A stretch of DNA of 64,000 nt from Bog-473 sp963834405 (GTDB lineage: Bacteria > Actinomycetota > Acidimicrobiia > Acidimicrobiales > RAAP-2). Of this stretch, positions 25,560 through 33,848 are shown piece after piece. Below the pieces are notes generated by a model that saw nothing but the letters and a program-made list of their open reading frames with translations, was not told the origin of the DNA and did not search any database. The stretch is from NCBI GenBank assembly GCA_963834405.1, contig CAWIBX010000003.1:62001-126000 (forward strand). Direction: 5' to 3'. The position numbers and the translations under genes are program-made. The first letter of the stretch is position 1; each line of letters begins with the position of its first letter.

Positions 25560-26723
25560 TCAGTTCCCGGACTCCGGACGCGCCCCGGCGAGGGAGCTTT
25601 CGACGGCGGCCTCGGCCAGGCGGACCAGACGCTCGCGATGGAACGCGCCGTCGCCGTACAGCACCTGGTTGACCTTGGCTCGCCGAACAAAGAGGTGGAC
25701 GTCGTGCTCCCAGGTGAAGCCGATACCCCCGTGCAGCTGCAAGGCTTCGCCGCCTAGGTGGGCGAACGTGTCGTCCACGTAGGCACCGGCCGTCGCCACG
25801 GCCTCGGCGGCGTCGTCGAAGCTGTCACCGAGGGCGAGGGCAGCGTATTCAGCCGCAACCCGCATGCCTTCGAGCTCCACCTGGAGATTGGCCAGGCGGT
25901 GCTTGATCGCCTGGAAGCTCCCGATCGTCCGGCCGAACTGCACACGCTTCTTGAGGTAGTCGACGAGCATTTCGAACAGCACCTCGGCCGCGCCCACCGA
26001 CTCACCGGCCTGGAGCACCACGGCCACGGACAGGCAGTGTTCGACCACGTCGCGGGCGCCGGGCAGCGCTGCACCGGGTGGGAGGAGGACGCCGTCGAAG
26101 CGCACATCGGCAAAGCGCCTGGTCAGGTCGAGCCCTTGGATCACGCGCGTGGTGAGGCCGCCGACTGTGCTCGGCACCAGGAAATTGTGGACGTCGCCGG
26201 CGGCGTCGGTAGCCACAACGAGCAGCACGTCGGCGTTGTGAGCCTCCTGGACGTAGCGCGCCGTGCCGTCGACTCGCCAACCCTCACCGGCAGGTTGCGC
26301 ACTGACCTCGTTCGCGCCCGGCTCGGGAGAGCCGTCTCCGCTCAGGCACCAGGCGGCGACGGCCTCCCCGTGGACGAGGCGGGCGAGATGCTCCTCGACT
26401 TGTCGCTCCGTACCGAAGCGGGCGATCGCGTCGGCCACCACGTTGCAGGGCACGAAGGGGCCGGGATTCAGCGTGCGGCCGAGCTCCTCGGCCAGCACGA
26501 TGAGGTCGACGAGCGGTTGCTCCGTGAGGCTGCCCCCTCCGGACGCGGGCGGGACGAGCATGGACGTCCAGCCGAGCTCCGCGCCCTGGCGCCACGTCCC
26601 GGCGTCGAAGACGTCCGGGCTCTCCAGGTGGCGGCGCACCTCCGCGATGGGTTGGTGCTGCGACAGAAAGCGGCGGGTGGTGCTCCGCAGCAGGTCCTGC
26701 TCCTCGCCGAAACCGAAGTCCAT
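25560..26723 (-). CDS. Acyl-CoA dehydrogenase family protein (second of pair)
   Basis: A 387-residue acyl-CoA dehydrogenase starting MDFGFGEEQDLLRSTTRRFL. C-terminal motifs LHGGIGFTWEHDVHLFVRRAK and KKRVQFGRTIGSFQAIKHRLA are typical of the smaller subunit of heteromeric FadE pairs. The middle FAD motif is degenerate compared with its partner, again as in such pairs. ATG 26723 is chosen; a longer in-frame form to 26858 would overlap the ligase gene and has no family similarity. Co-directional with the ligase upstream (23-base gap). Confidence 0.9.
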   Translation of the reverse strand: MDFGFGEEQDLLRSTTRRFLSQHQPIAEVRRHLESPDVFDAGTWRQGAELGWTSMLVPPASGGGSLTEQPLVDLIVLAEELGRTLNPGPFVPCNVVADAIARFGTERQVEEHLARLVHGEAVAAWCLSGDGSPEPGANEVSAQPAGEGWRVDGTARYVQEAHNADVLLVVATDAAGDVHNFLVPSTVGGLTTRVIQGLDLTRRFADVRFDGVLLPPGAALPGARDVVEHCLSVAVVLQAGESVGAAEVLFEMLVDYLKKRVQFGRTIGSFQAIKHRLANLQVELEGMRVAAEYAALALGDSFDDAAEAVATAGAYVDDTFAHLGGEALQLHGGIGFTWEHDVHLFVRRAKVNQVLYGDGAFHRERLVRLAEAAVESSLAGARPESGN

Positions 26724-26746
26724 GGCGCGGCGCTCCCTCCCGTGCC

Positions 26747-28318
26747 TCAGACGTTGCGGCCGGCGGCGGCCCAGTACTCGTCGCGCAGGTGCCGCTTGAA
26801 GATCTTGCCGGTGTCGGTGCGGGGGAGGTGGTCGCGGAAGTCCACGGTGCGCGGGCACTTGTAGCGGCCGATGCGTTCCCGGCAGTACGCGATGAGCTCG
26901 CGGGCCAGCTCGGCGTCCGGTTGCGCTCCGTCCGCGACCTCGACGATGGCCTTCACCTGCTCACCCCATTCGGAGTCGGGCACGCCGATGACGGCGACGT
27001 CCGCCACCGCGGGGTGGGCGGACAAGACCCCTTCGATTTCGGCCGGATAGATGTTCACACCACCGCTGATAATCACGTCCTTGGCCCGGTCACTGATGAA
27101 GAGGTATCCGTCCTCGTCGAGATAGCCCACATCGCCAAGAGTGAAGGCGGCGCCGCGGGTCACCGACGCCGTCAGCTCAGGATCGTCCTGATAGGCGAAG
27201 GACACGCCGCGGGCGGGCTCGAGGTAGACGCCGCCCAGCTCGTTGGGCGGCAACTCGTTCCCATCCTCGTCGAGGATCTTCACCGTCATGCCGTTGACCG
27301 AGCGTCCCACCGTGCCCGGCTTCTGGAGCCAGCGGTACGGCTTCGCGATGGTGGCGGCGCCCTCCATGCCACCGTAGGTCTCCCAGATGACCGGGCCCCA
27401 CCACTCCATCATCTGCCGCTTCACCTCCAGCGGACAGGGCGCGGCGGAATGGACGATGACCTCGAGGCTGGCGTGGTCATACCTGTCCTTCACCTCCTGT
27501 GGCAGACGCAACAGCCGCACGAATTGGGTCGGGACCATATAGCCGGTCGTCACCTGGTGGCGGTCGATCGCGGCGAGTGTCGCCTCCGGGTCGAACCTTC
27601 CGAGGATGGCCAGTGCCTGACCGACGTGGAGCGCGCCGAGGTAGAAGCCCTGGCATCCACCGTGGTGCATCCCCGCCGACGCGAGGTGCACGCCGGTAAG
27701 GGGTTGGAACTGGAACGCATGTGCGAAGAGCTTGTTGGCGTCGGCGGCCGCCGTCGGATCGGTCCTGCGGGTGTGATCGACCCGAACGACCGCCTTCGGC
27801 TGACCCGTGGTCCCCGACGAGTACGCGATCGGGACCCCCAGCTGCCGGTCGGACGGTTCGGTCGTCGGTTGTCCCTTGACGAGGTCGTCCGCGCGAACGA
27901 ACGCTGGCAGTTCACCGCCGACAGCGACGCGCAACCGGATGAACCCATTGCCCGACAGCGGTCCCGACCGCTCGGCGTAATCGGTGTGTACGACGACGGC
28001 GGCCGCCCCCGAGTGCTCGACGACCCTCTGAATCTCATCGGCGGTCAGCGCCGGATTCAGGGCGATGGACTGATATCCGCCCTCCTGCGCGGCCAACTGC
28101 CACACCACGATGTCGACGTCGTTGGGCAACGCGTAGGCGAAGATGTCGCCCGCCCGCAGACCGTGCGACCGGAGCCCGTGGACCACCTGGTGGGCGCGTC
28201 CGGCTAACTCCGAGAAGGAGAGTGTGGTACCCGACGGCGACGCCACAATTGCGGGCTGATCTGGGTATTCAGTGGCGAGATACCAGAAACCGAGTGGCCG
28301 GTCCCACGGGTGTTTCAT
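26747..28318 (-). CDS. AMP-forming acyl-CoA synthetase (FadD-like)
   Basis: A 523-residue ANL ligase starting MKHPWDRPLGFWYLATEYPD. Motifs: P-loop YSSGTTGQPKAVVR, WETYGGMEGA, FISDRAKDVIISGGVNIYPAE and catalytic-lysine segment RTDTGKIFKRHL. It resembles the ligase at 10572 but is clearly distinct. The ATG at 28318 has no Shine-Dalgarno; the operator-like site ends 5 bases upstream and contains TATACT, so the transcript may be leaderless. First gene of the ligase-dehydrogenase-dehydrogenase operon. Confidence 0.92.
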   Translation of the reverse strand: MKHPWDRPLGFWYLATEYPDQPAIVASPSGTTLSFSELAGRAHQVVHGLRSHGLRAGDIFAYALPNDVDIVVWQLAAQEGGYQSIALNPALTADEIQRVVEHSGAAAVVVHTDYAERSGPLSGNGFIRLRVAVGGELPAFVRADDLVKGQPTTEPSDRQLGVPIAYSSGTTGQPKAVVRVDHTRRTDPTAAADANKLFAHAFQFQPLTGVHLASAGMHHGGCQGFYLGALHVGQALAILGRFDPEATLAAIDRHQVTTGYMVPTQFVRLLRLPQEVKDRYDHASLEVIVHSAAPCPLEVKRQMMEWWGPVIWETYGGMEGAATIAKPYRWLQKPGTVGRSVNGMTVKILDEDGNELPPNELGGVYLEPARGVSFAYQDDPELTASVTRGAAFTLGDVGYLDEDGYLFISDRAKDVIISGGVNIYPAEIEGVLSAHPAVADVAVIGVPDSEWGEQVKAIVEVADGAQPDAELARELIAYCRERIGRYKCPRTVDFRDHLPRTDTGKIFKRHLRDEYWAAAGRNV

Positions 28319-28323
28319 GGCGG

Positions 28324-28341
28324 AATAGAGTATACCAAAAT
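28324..28341 (-). promoter_or_regulatory. Shared operator, site 5, with possible leaderless -10 of the ligase operon
   Basis: On the coding strand this reads ATTTTGGTATACTCTATT immediately before the ligase ATG. It matches the shared AAWAGAG site, and TATACT could be a -10 element about 10 bases from the start codon. Binding here would block transcription directly. Confidence 0.5.
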
Positions 28342-28409
28342 CGGTTTGCACGGCCGCCGGCGGAGGGATGGGGCCCGCCGCCAGGACGGCCGGTGGGCGC
28401 GGAAGTCTC

Positions 28410-29348
28410 TCAGGACGCGATGTCGTCCAACAGGCCCCAGGCGTGCGCCGTCTCGGCACCCACGGTCAGACCGGAGAACGCCAGCCACGCCGTGCGCAGC
28501 CGCCCGATCCGGTGCGGCAGGCTCACCGTGCCACCGGCGCCTGGAATGAGACCCAGCCGGATCTCGGGCAGCGCGATCTCCGTGTCCGGTGTCGCCACGA
28601 CCCAGTCGGCGAACGCCGCGAGCTCTATGCCCGAACCGACGGTCGCCCCGTGCACGTACGCGGTCACCGGCCTGTCGAAATGCAGCAAGGCGCGGGCGAC
28701 GCTCCGCTCCAGCCGGATGAGGTGGGCGCTGGCGGGGTCGGGCCGCGAGCCGAACTCGTCGAGGTCGCCCCCGGCACAGAAGGCGCGGCCCTCCCCTCGC
28801 AGTTCCACGGTCGTGACTTTCGGATCGGCCGCGGCGGTCGTGAGGGCCTCGACGAGCTCGTCGCGCATCGGCCCATCGAGCGCGTTCAGGCGCTGGGGCC
28901 GGGTCAGGGTGATCGTGACGGTGTCGTCGGCGCGGTCCAGTCGGACCCGGGGCCCTTCGTCACCGTCGCGCTCGGTCTCGCTCCGCGCCGGCGTCCGTGC
29001 CCGCCAGGCCGCGAACTCGGGTCCGGACTGCAACACCGAATACGTGGCCGACTCGGCGACCAACCTGTCTTCGGGCGTACGCCGGGGCTGTCCCCGCAGC
29101 AAGAGCGCCAGCGCGGTGGACGCGATCGGGGCGCCCGCCATGTTCTCGTCAAGGGCGGCGTGCGCGGGCCCGCCCTCCTCGACCACCACGTCACACAGCC
29201 GTAGCCATCCCTCGCCCAGCGCGTCGAGGGCACCCAGCGGATCGCCGCCCTCACCGCTGACGCGGCCGAGCCCGACGACGACGAACGGAAGGCTGGTGAG
29301 TCGTTCTTCCGTCCCGGGCGGTGCGTCCGCCATGGCCGGTTCCAACAC
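28410..29348 (-). CDS. Enoyl-CoA hydratase/isomerase family protein with extra N-terminal region
   Basis: About 312 residues. The crotonase domain occupies the C-terminal 190 residues: ITLTRPQRLNALDGP, the oxyanion-hole motif FCAGGDLDEFG, VHGATVGSGIELAAFADWVVA and LPEIRLGLIPGAGGTVSLP. The first 110 residues are not crotonase and contain a hydrophobic strand LPFVVVGLGRV. GTG 29348 or ATG 29333 are usable starts. The same frame is open and protein-like to a TAA near 29440 (LAIIELRSADALLDEL) but has no standard start codon there. Divergent from the CoA-transferase at 29456. Confidence 0.83.
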   Translation of the reverse strand: MLEPAMADAPPGTEERLTSLPFVVVGLGRVSGEGGDPLGALDALGEGWLRLCDVVVEEGGPAHAALDENMAGAPIASTALALLLRGQPRRTPEDRLVAESATYSVLQSGPEFAAWRARTPARSETERDGDEGPRVRLDRADDTVTITLTRPQRLNALDGPMRDELVEALTTAAADPKVTTVELRGEGRAFCAGGDLDEFGSRPDPASAHLIRLERSVARALLHFDRPVTAYVHGATVGSGIELAAFADWVVATPDTEIALPEIRLGLIPGAGGTVSLPHRIGRLRTAWLAFSGLTVGAETAHAWGLLDDIAS

Positions 29349-29455
29349 GATCCCGACGGCGCCGGTACGTTCAGAGGGGATCGGGCTGTGCAGCTCGTCG
29401 AGGAGTGCGTCTGCGCTACGGAGCTCGATGATCGCGAGACGTTACCCTGCGCCTT

Positions 29456-30671
29456 GTGGTGCCCGACGCTCTGACGACCGACGACACCGTTGAACGGTGG
29501 GCGGCCAGCGGCGCGATGGCGTTGACCGGGCTTCCCGAGGAGCCCCTCGGACCACCCGACGGTCTGGTCGCGGGCCTGGACCGTCTCGGCGGGCGCTTCG
29601 CCGGCCTCGACACCCTCGCGCTGCTCGGTGAGCGCGCCGCGCACATGGGCCTGTGGCGGCGCGGGCCGGTCAGCTGCGGCGGCAGCTGTCATCTGCTCCC
29701 GTCCCCGGACTGTTGGCTCGCCGTCTCGTTGCCGCGGGACGAGGACGGGCAGCTCGTCCCCGCCTGGCTGGAGCTCGACGACACGCCGGGTTCGGAGCCT
29801 GCCCTGTGGGCCGCGGTCGCCCGCGCGGTGGCGACGCAGCCCGCGCCGGCGCTGCTGGAGCGGGGGGAGCTGCTGGGTTTGCCGGTGGCCCGCGTCGGCG
29901 AGGCCACCGGTCGGCCCGGGGTGTCGAGGACGCAGCTGGGCGACGGGCTGGCCCGCTCTGTCAAGGACGTGGTCGTGGCCGACCTGTCCGCGCTCTGGGC
30001 GGGCCCGCTGTGCGCGGACCTCCTGGCGCGGCAGGGCGCCACCGTGGTGAAGGTCGAATCGCGGGCGCGACCCGACGGCGCCCGTCGGGGCCCGGCCTCC
30101 TTCTTCGACCTCCTGAACGGGCGGAAGCGATCGGTCGCCCTCGATTTCACCGACCACCGCGACCGGCGGATGCTGCACGAACTCGTCCGTCACGCCGACG
30201 TGGTCATAGAGGCGAGCCGGCCCCGCGCCCTGGCACAGCTCGGCGTAGACGTGATCGACATCGTCCGGGAAGGCGGCCCGCAGGTCTGGGTCTCCATCAC
30301 CGGGTACGGACGCACGGTCTCCGACGGGCGTCGGGTCGCCTTCGGCGACGACGCGGCCGCGGCCGGGGGGCTCGTCGTGTGGGCCGACACCTCGGGCGGG
30401 ACGCGCCCGCTGTTCTGCGCCGACGCCGTCGCTGATCCGCTGGCCGGTCTCACCGCCGCCGACGCCTGCCTCCATGTGCTCGATGAGGGAGGGCGGTGGC
30501 TGGTCGACGTCTCCATGGCCGGTGTGTGCGGCGCACTGGCCGGGCCCACGCTCCCCGTCCCCGCGCGGCACGGTGCCGGCCGAGCCCCGCACGCGGCCGG
30601 TGGACGTGCGGGCGCCCGACCTGGGCGCGGACACGGCGTGGGTCGTCGAGGCGTTCGGCCTCGGGCATTGA
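29456..30671 (+). CDS. CaiB/BaiF family CoA-transferase with apparent frameshift near the C-terminus
   Basis: A roughly 405-residue CoA-transferase. A first part with WAASGAMALTG and LGERAAHMGLWRRG precedes the classical opening VVADLSALWAGPLCADLLARQGATVVKVES at about residue 175. Near 30555-30575 the reading should move forward one base: the continuing frame gives an arginine-rich tail, while the shifted frame gives PVDVRAPDLGADTAWVVEAFGLGH and stops at 30671, a normal family end. The stretch aligned with the catalytic aspartate reads VDVSMAG, i.e. glycine. GTG start. It may be inactive or act as a partner subunit. Confidence 0.82.
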
Positions 30672-30703
30672 AAATTTCTGGGACCGAAATTTCTTCGTCG
30701 AGG

Positions 30704-30730
30704 TGTCGATTCCGCGCGGCGCCGTTCGAC
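30704..30730 (+). promoter_or_regulatory. Candidate ECF-type promoter (TGTCGA-N17-CGAC)
   Basis: TGTCGA at 30704-30709 and CGAC at 30727-30730 precede the YCII gene. I recall a TGTCGA -35 for the ECF42 group, which matches the downstream sigma factor, so it may be autoregulated. The upstream gap also has two copies of AAATTTC. Confidence 0.45.
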
Positions 30731-30787
30731 GCTCTGCCAGAGTGAGGCGATCGGCGCCTCACCGACAGCAAGAAACGGAGCACCACC

Positions 30788-31126
30788 ATGCGATTCCTGG
30801 GATACACCCTCGCCAGCGAGGCCGACCTGCCGACCGAGCCCCCACCGCCCGAGCTGTACGAGGAGATGGGCAAGTTCGTGGAGGAGGCGACCAAGGCCGG
30901 CGTCATCGTGGCGACGGGTGGCATCGCCCCCAGCTCCGAGGGCGCCATCATCTCGCTGAAGAACGGCGAGTTCACCGTGCTCGACGGTCCCTTCACCGAG
31001 GCCAAGGAGCTCGTGGGCGGCTGGGCGCTCATGGAGTGCCGCGACAGGGCCGAGGCGATTGAGTGGACCAAGCGGTTTCTCGGCGTGCTGGGCGAAGGCG
31101 AGTGCCGGGTCCGCCCCGTCTCCTGA
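30788..31126 (+). CDS. YCII-related (DGPF domain) protein
   Basis: A 112-residue protein with the signature LDGPFTEAKELVGGW, starting MRFLGYTLAS. DGPF/YCII proteins are small dimeric alpha-beta proteins with a conserved His/Asp pocket. They are regularly encoded beside ECF42-type sigma factors, as here (77 bases upstream). The role in sigma control is unclear; they are not classical anti-sigma factors. Confidence 0.9.
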   Translation: MRFLGYTLASEADLPTEPPPPELYEEMGKFVEEATKAGVIVATGGIAPSSEGAIISLKNGEFTVLDGPFTEAKELVGGWALMECRDRAEAIEWTKRFLGVLGEGECRVRPVS

Positions 31127-31202
31127 TAACGGCACAGCGACACATCCATTTCCGACGGCCGATCGCGTCTGCCGTCACGAGTGCGGTGGTTGAATCGGTG
31201 GC

Positions 31203-32477
31203 GTGCCGGCCACCGATTCGACCGCTGCCGTCGAGGCGGTCTACCGGATCGAATTCCCCCGGGTCGTCGCGTCCCTGACGCACGCGGTCGGCGACATCGG
31301 CCTGGCCGAGGACCTGGCGCAGGAAGCGTTGGTGGACGCGCTGCGACAGTGGCCACGCGACGGCACGCCGCGCAATCCCGGCGCGTGGCTGACCGCGGTC
31401 GGCAAGCGCAAGGCCATCGACCTGTTCCGCCGGGACCGCACGCTGCGGGCCAAGTACGCGCAGCTGGGGCGTGAGCTCGAGTCCGCCACGAGCGATTTCG
31501 ACGTCGACCTCGACCCCGGGCGCATCGACGACGACCGCCTCCGCCTCATCTTCGTGGCTTGCCACCCGGTCCTGCCTGTCCCGGCCCGGGTCGCGCTGAC
31601 GCTGCGCCTGGTGGGCGGCCTCACCACCACGGAGATCGCCCGGGCGTACGTCGTGCCCGAACCGACCATCGCGCAGCGCATCGTGCGCGCGAAGAACACC
31701 ATCGCCAAGACGGGCGTGCCGTTCGAAGTCCCGTTCGGCGACGACCGCGCCGTGCGCCTGAGCACGGTGCTCGAGGTGATCTACCTGATCTTCAACGAGG
31801 GCTACTCGGCTACCGCCGGGGACGAGTGGCTGCGCCCGGAGCTGTGCGACGAGGCGCTCCGTCTCGGGCGGGTGCTGGCCGCCCTGGCGCCCGACGAGGC
31901 GGAGGTCCACGGGCTGGTCGCCCTCATGGAGTTCCAGTCGTCCCGCCTCCACGCCCGCATCGGGCCGGACGGCGCCCCCGTGCTGCTGGACGACCAGGAC
32001 CGGCGCTTGTGGGACCGCTTGCTCATCAACCGGGGCGGGGCGGCCCTCCGGCGTGCCGACGAGCTGTCCCCCGTCCGTGGTCCATACGCCCTGCAGGCGG
32101 CGATCGCCGCCTGCCACGCCCGTGCCTTCCGGCCCGAAGAGACGGACTGGCCGCAACTCGTCGCCCTGTACACGGAGCTGGCGCGGCTGGTGCCCTCTCC
32201 CGTCGTCGAGTTGAACCGGGCCGTGGTCGTGTCCCGCGCCCAGGGCCCGGCCGCCGCGCTCCGCCTGGTCGACCTGCTCGTCGCCAGCGGCACGCTCGAG
32301 CGCTACCACCTCCTCTACAGCGTCCGCGGCGACCTGCTCGACCAATTGGGGCGGCACGCCGAGGCGGCCGACGACTTCGAACGGGCCGCCGCGCTGGCTC
32401 AGAACGAGCCCGAGCGCGCCCTCTCCGCCGGCCGCGCGGGAGACAGCCGCACGCGCGCCGGCGGCAGGGTGCCGTAG
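31203..32477 (+). CDS. ECF sigma factor, ECF42-type with long C-terminal domain
   Basis: A 424-residue sigma-70 family protein. Region 2 (about 10-85) contains AEDLAQEALVDALRQWP and GKRKAIDLFRRDR; region 4 (about 120-175) contains LTTTEIARAYVVPEPTIAQRI. The remaining 230 residues are a helical, TPR-like C-terminal domain (RGPYALQAAIAACHA, RYHLLYSVRGDLLDQLGR) typical of ECF42 and needed for activity in studied members. GTG start. Its last 79 bases overlap the convergent conjugation gene, and the tail after NEPERAL looks replaced. Confidence 0.9.
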   Translation: MPATDSTAAVEAVYRIEFPRVVASLTHAVGDIGLAEDLAQEALVDALRQWPRDGTPRNPGAWLTAVGKRKAIDLFRRDRTLRAKYAQLGRELESATSDFDVDLDPGRIDDDRLRLIFVACHPVLPVPARVALTLRLVGGLTTTEIARAYVVPEPTIAQRIVRAKNTIAKTGVPFEVPFGDDRAVRLSTVLEVIYLIFNEGYSATAGDEWLRPELCDEALRLGRVLAALAPDEAEVHGLVALMEFQSSRLHARIGPDGAPVLLDDQDRRLWDRLLINRGGAALRRADELSPVRGPYALQAAIAACHARAFRPEETDWPQLVALYTELARLVPSPVVELNRAVVVSRAQGPAAALRLVDLLVASGTLERYHLLYSVRGDLLDQLGRHAEAADDFERAAALAQNEPERALSAGRAGDSRTRAGGRVP

Positions 32478-33848
32478 ACGAGCACGGCGCTCCCCCGCGC
32501 CAGGCAGCGCAGCTGCTCCGGCGGCAGGAGCCGGCGCGGGCCGGGGGTCGAGGTGGTCGAGCGCGCGCCGCGCCCGTCACGCGTGACCGACGGGAGGGCG
32601 ACCTCCTCGTCGCCGATGAGGCGGCTGGCGTACTCCAGGGTGTCCGGATCGGCGATGCCCGGCAGGAAGAGCTTGGCCCGGTGGTTGTTGAGGACCGTGG
32701 GGGCCCGGGTGCCGTACCGGCCCTTCACCTGAGCCAGGTCCTGCCACACCGTGACGAGCTGAATCCCGTGCGAGGCGCAGGTGGCGGCCAGGCCGTCGAG
32801 CTCGGGCAGGGGCGCGATGTGCGCGGCCTCGTCGAGCACCACCAGCAACGGCGGGTCCAGCGGTCGGCCCGCTCGCGTGGCGCAGCCGAAGGCGTACGCG
32901 AGGACCTGCTGGGTGAGGGCGGTGAAGTACCCGCGCAGGCGGCGCTGGTCATGGGCCGGCGCGCACAGGAAGACCGTATGCGGCCCCCCGAGGAGGTGCC
33001 GGGGCTCGAACGGTTCGGCGGCGGCGTGCGCCGGGCCATGCGCAAAGGGGGCCAGCACGGTCTCGGCGGTCGTGTACACCGAGCTGCGCGTGCGCTCGTC
33101 GCGGCACCAGGTGGCCTGCGCCGCCTGCAGCGCCTCGGCCACACCGGCCTGGTCGAGGACGTCCGCCACCTCGCTCACCTCCTGGGTGTCGACCCAGCGC
33201 ACGACGTCGGCCATGGTGCGGCCGTCCCGCGCCGCGGCGAAGAGCAACGGCGCCAGCAACTTCGCCGCCACGGCGTACCAGAACTCCCCGTCCGCCGTGG
33301 TCCCGTCGGCCTTGGCCGTCTCACACAGGTCGACCGCCACGTGGCAGGCCCCGCGCCAGTCGCGGCATCCGGGCAGCGGCGACCACGCGCTGGCGCGCAT
33401 GCCGGTGCTCCCCATCGGATCGACGCACCAGACGCTGTCCGCGCGCCCGGCAGGGGCCGAGGGCGTGGCGCAACAGGTCGCTCTTCACGCTCGCGGCGAC
33501 GACCGGGCCGCGCCAGCCGAGGATGGCGGGCACGGCGAGACAGGTGGTCTTGCCGCTCTGGGTCGGCCCCACCACGACGAGCGACTGCCCGGCCTCGACC
33601 GCGACGCCGCACGGCCGCACGATGCCGGGGAACCGACCCAGCGTCAGCCGTCCCGGTGCCGGCCCGTCGGCGTCGACGAGAAGGGGGCGAAGGTCCCGGC
33701 GGCGCGCCCAGTGCGCGCCGCGTCGCACCGACGGGTCGCGTCGCCCTCCGCGCGACCGCGCCGCGCCCCTGTCCCGCTGCGCCGAGAGTCCGGCCACGAG
33801 CGCGCCGCCCAGGACGACCGGCAGGACGGCAGAGACGAGCCCGGTCAC
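32399..33848 (-). pseudogene. VirD4/TraG-like coupling ATPase, frameshifted
   Basis: Type IV coupling protein of about 480 residues. GTG 33848 overlaps the VirB4-like stop. The first frame has a hydrophobic N-terminal segment, Walker A VVGPTQSGKTTC and VAASVKSDLLRHAL. Around 33430-33440 the homologous reading moves to another frame that continues VWCVDPMGSTGMRASAWSPL, then Walker B LLVVLDEAAHIAPLPEL and VWQDLAQVKGRYG to the stop at 32399. One base indel explains this; real inactivation or a consensus error are both possible. The extreme C-terminus overlaps the ECF gene. It pairs DNA to the conjugation channel in intact systems. Confidence 0.8.
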
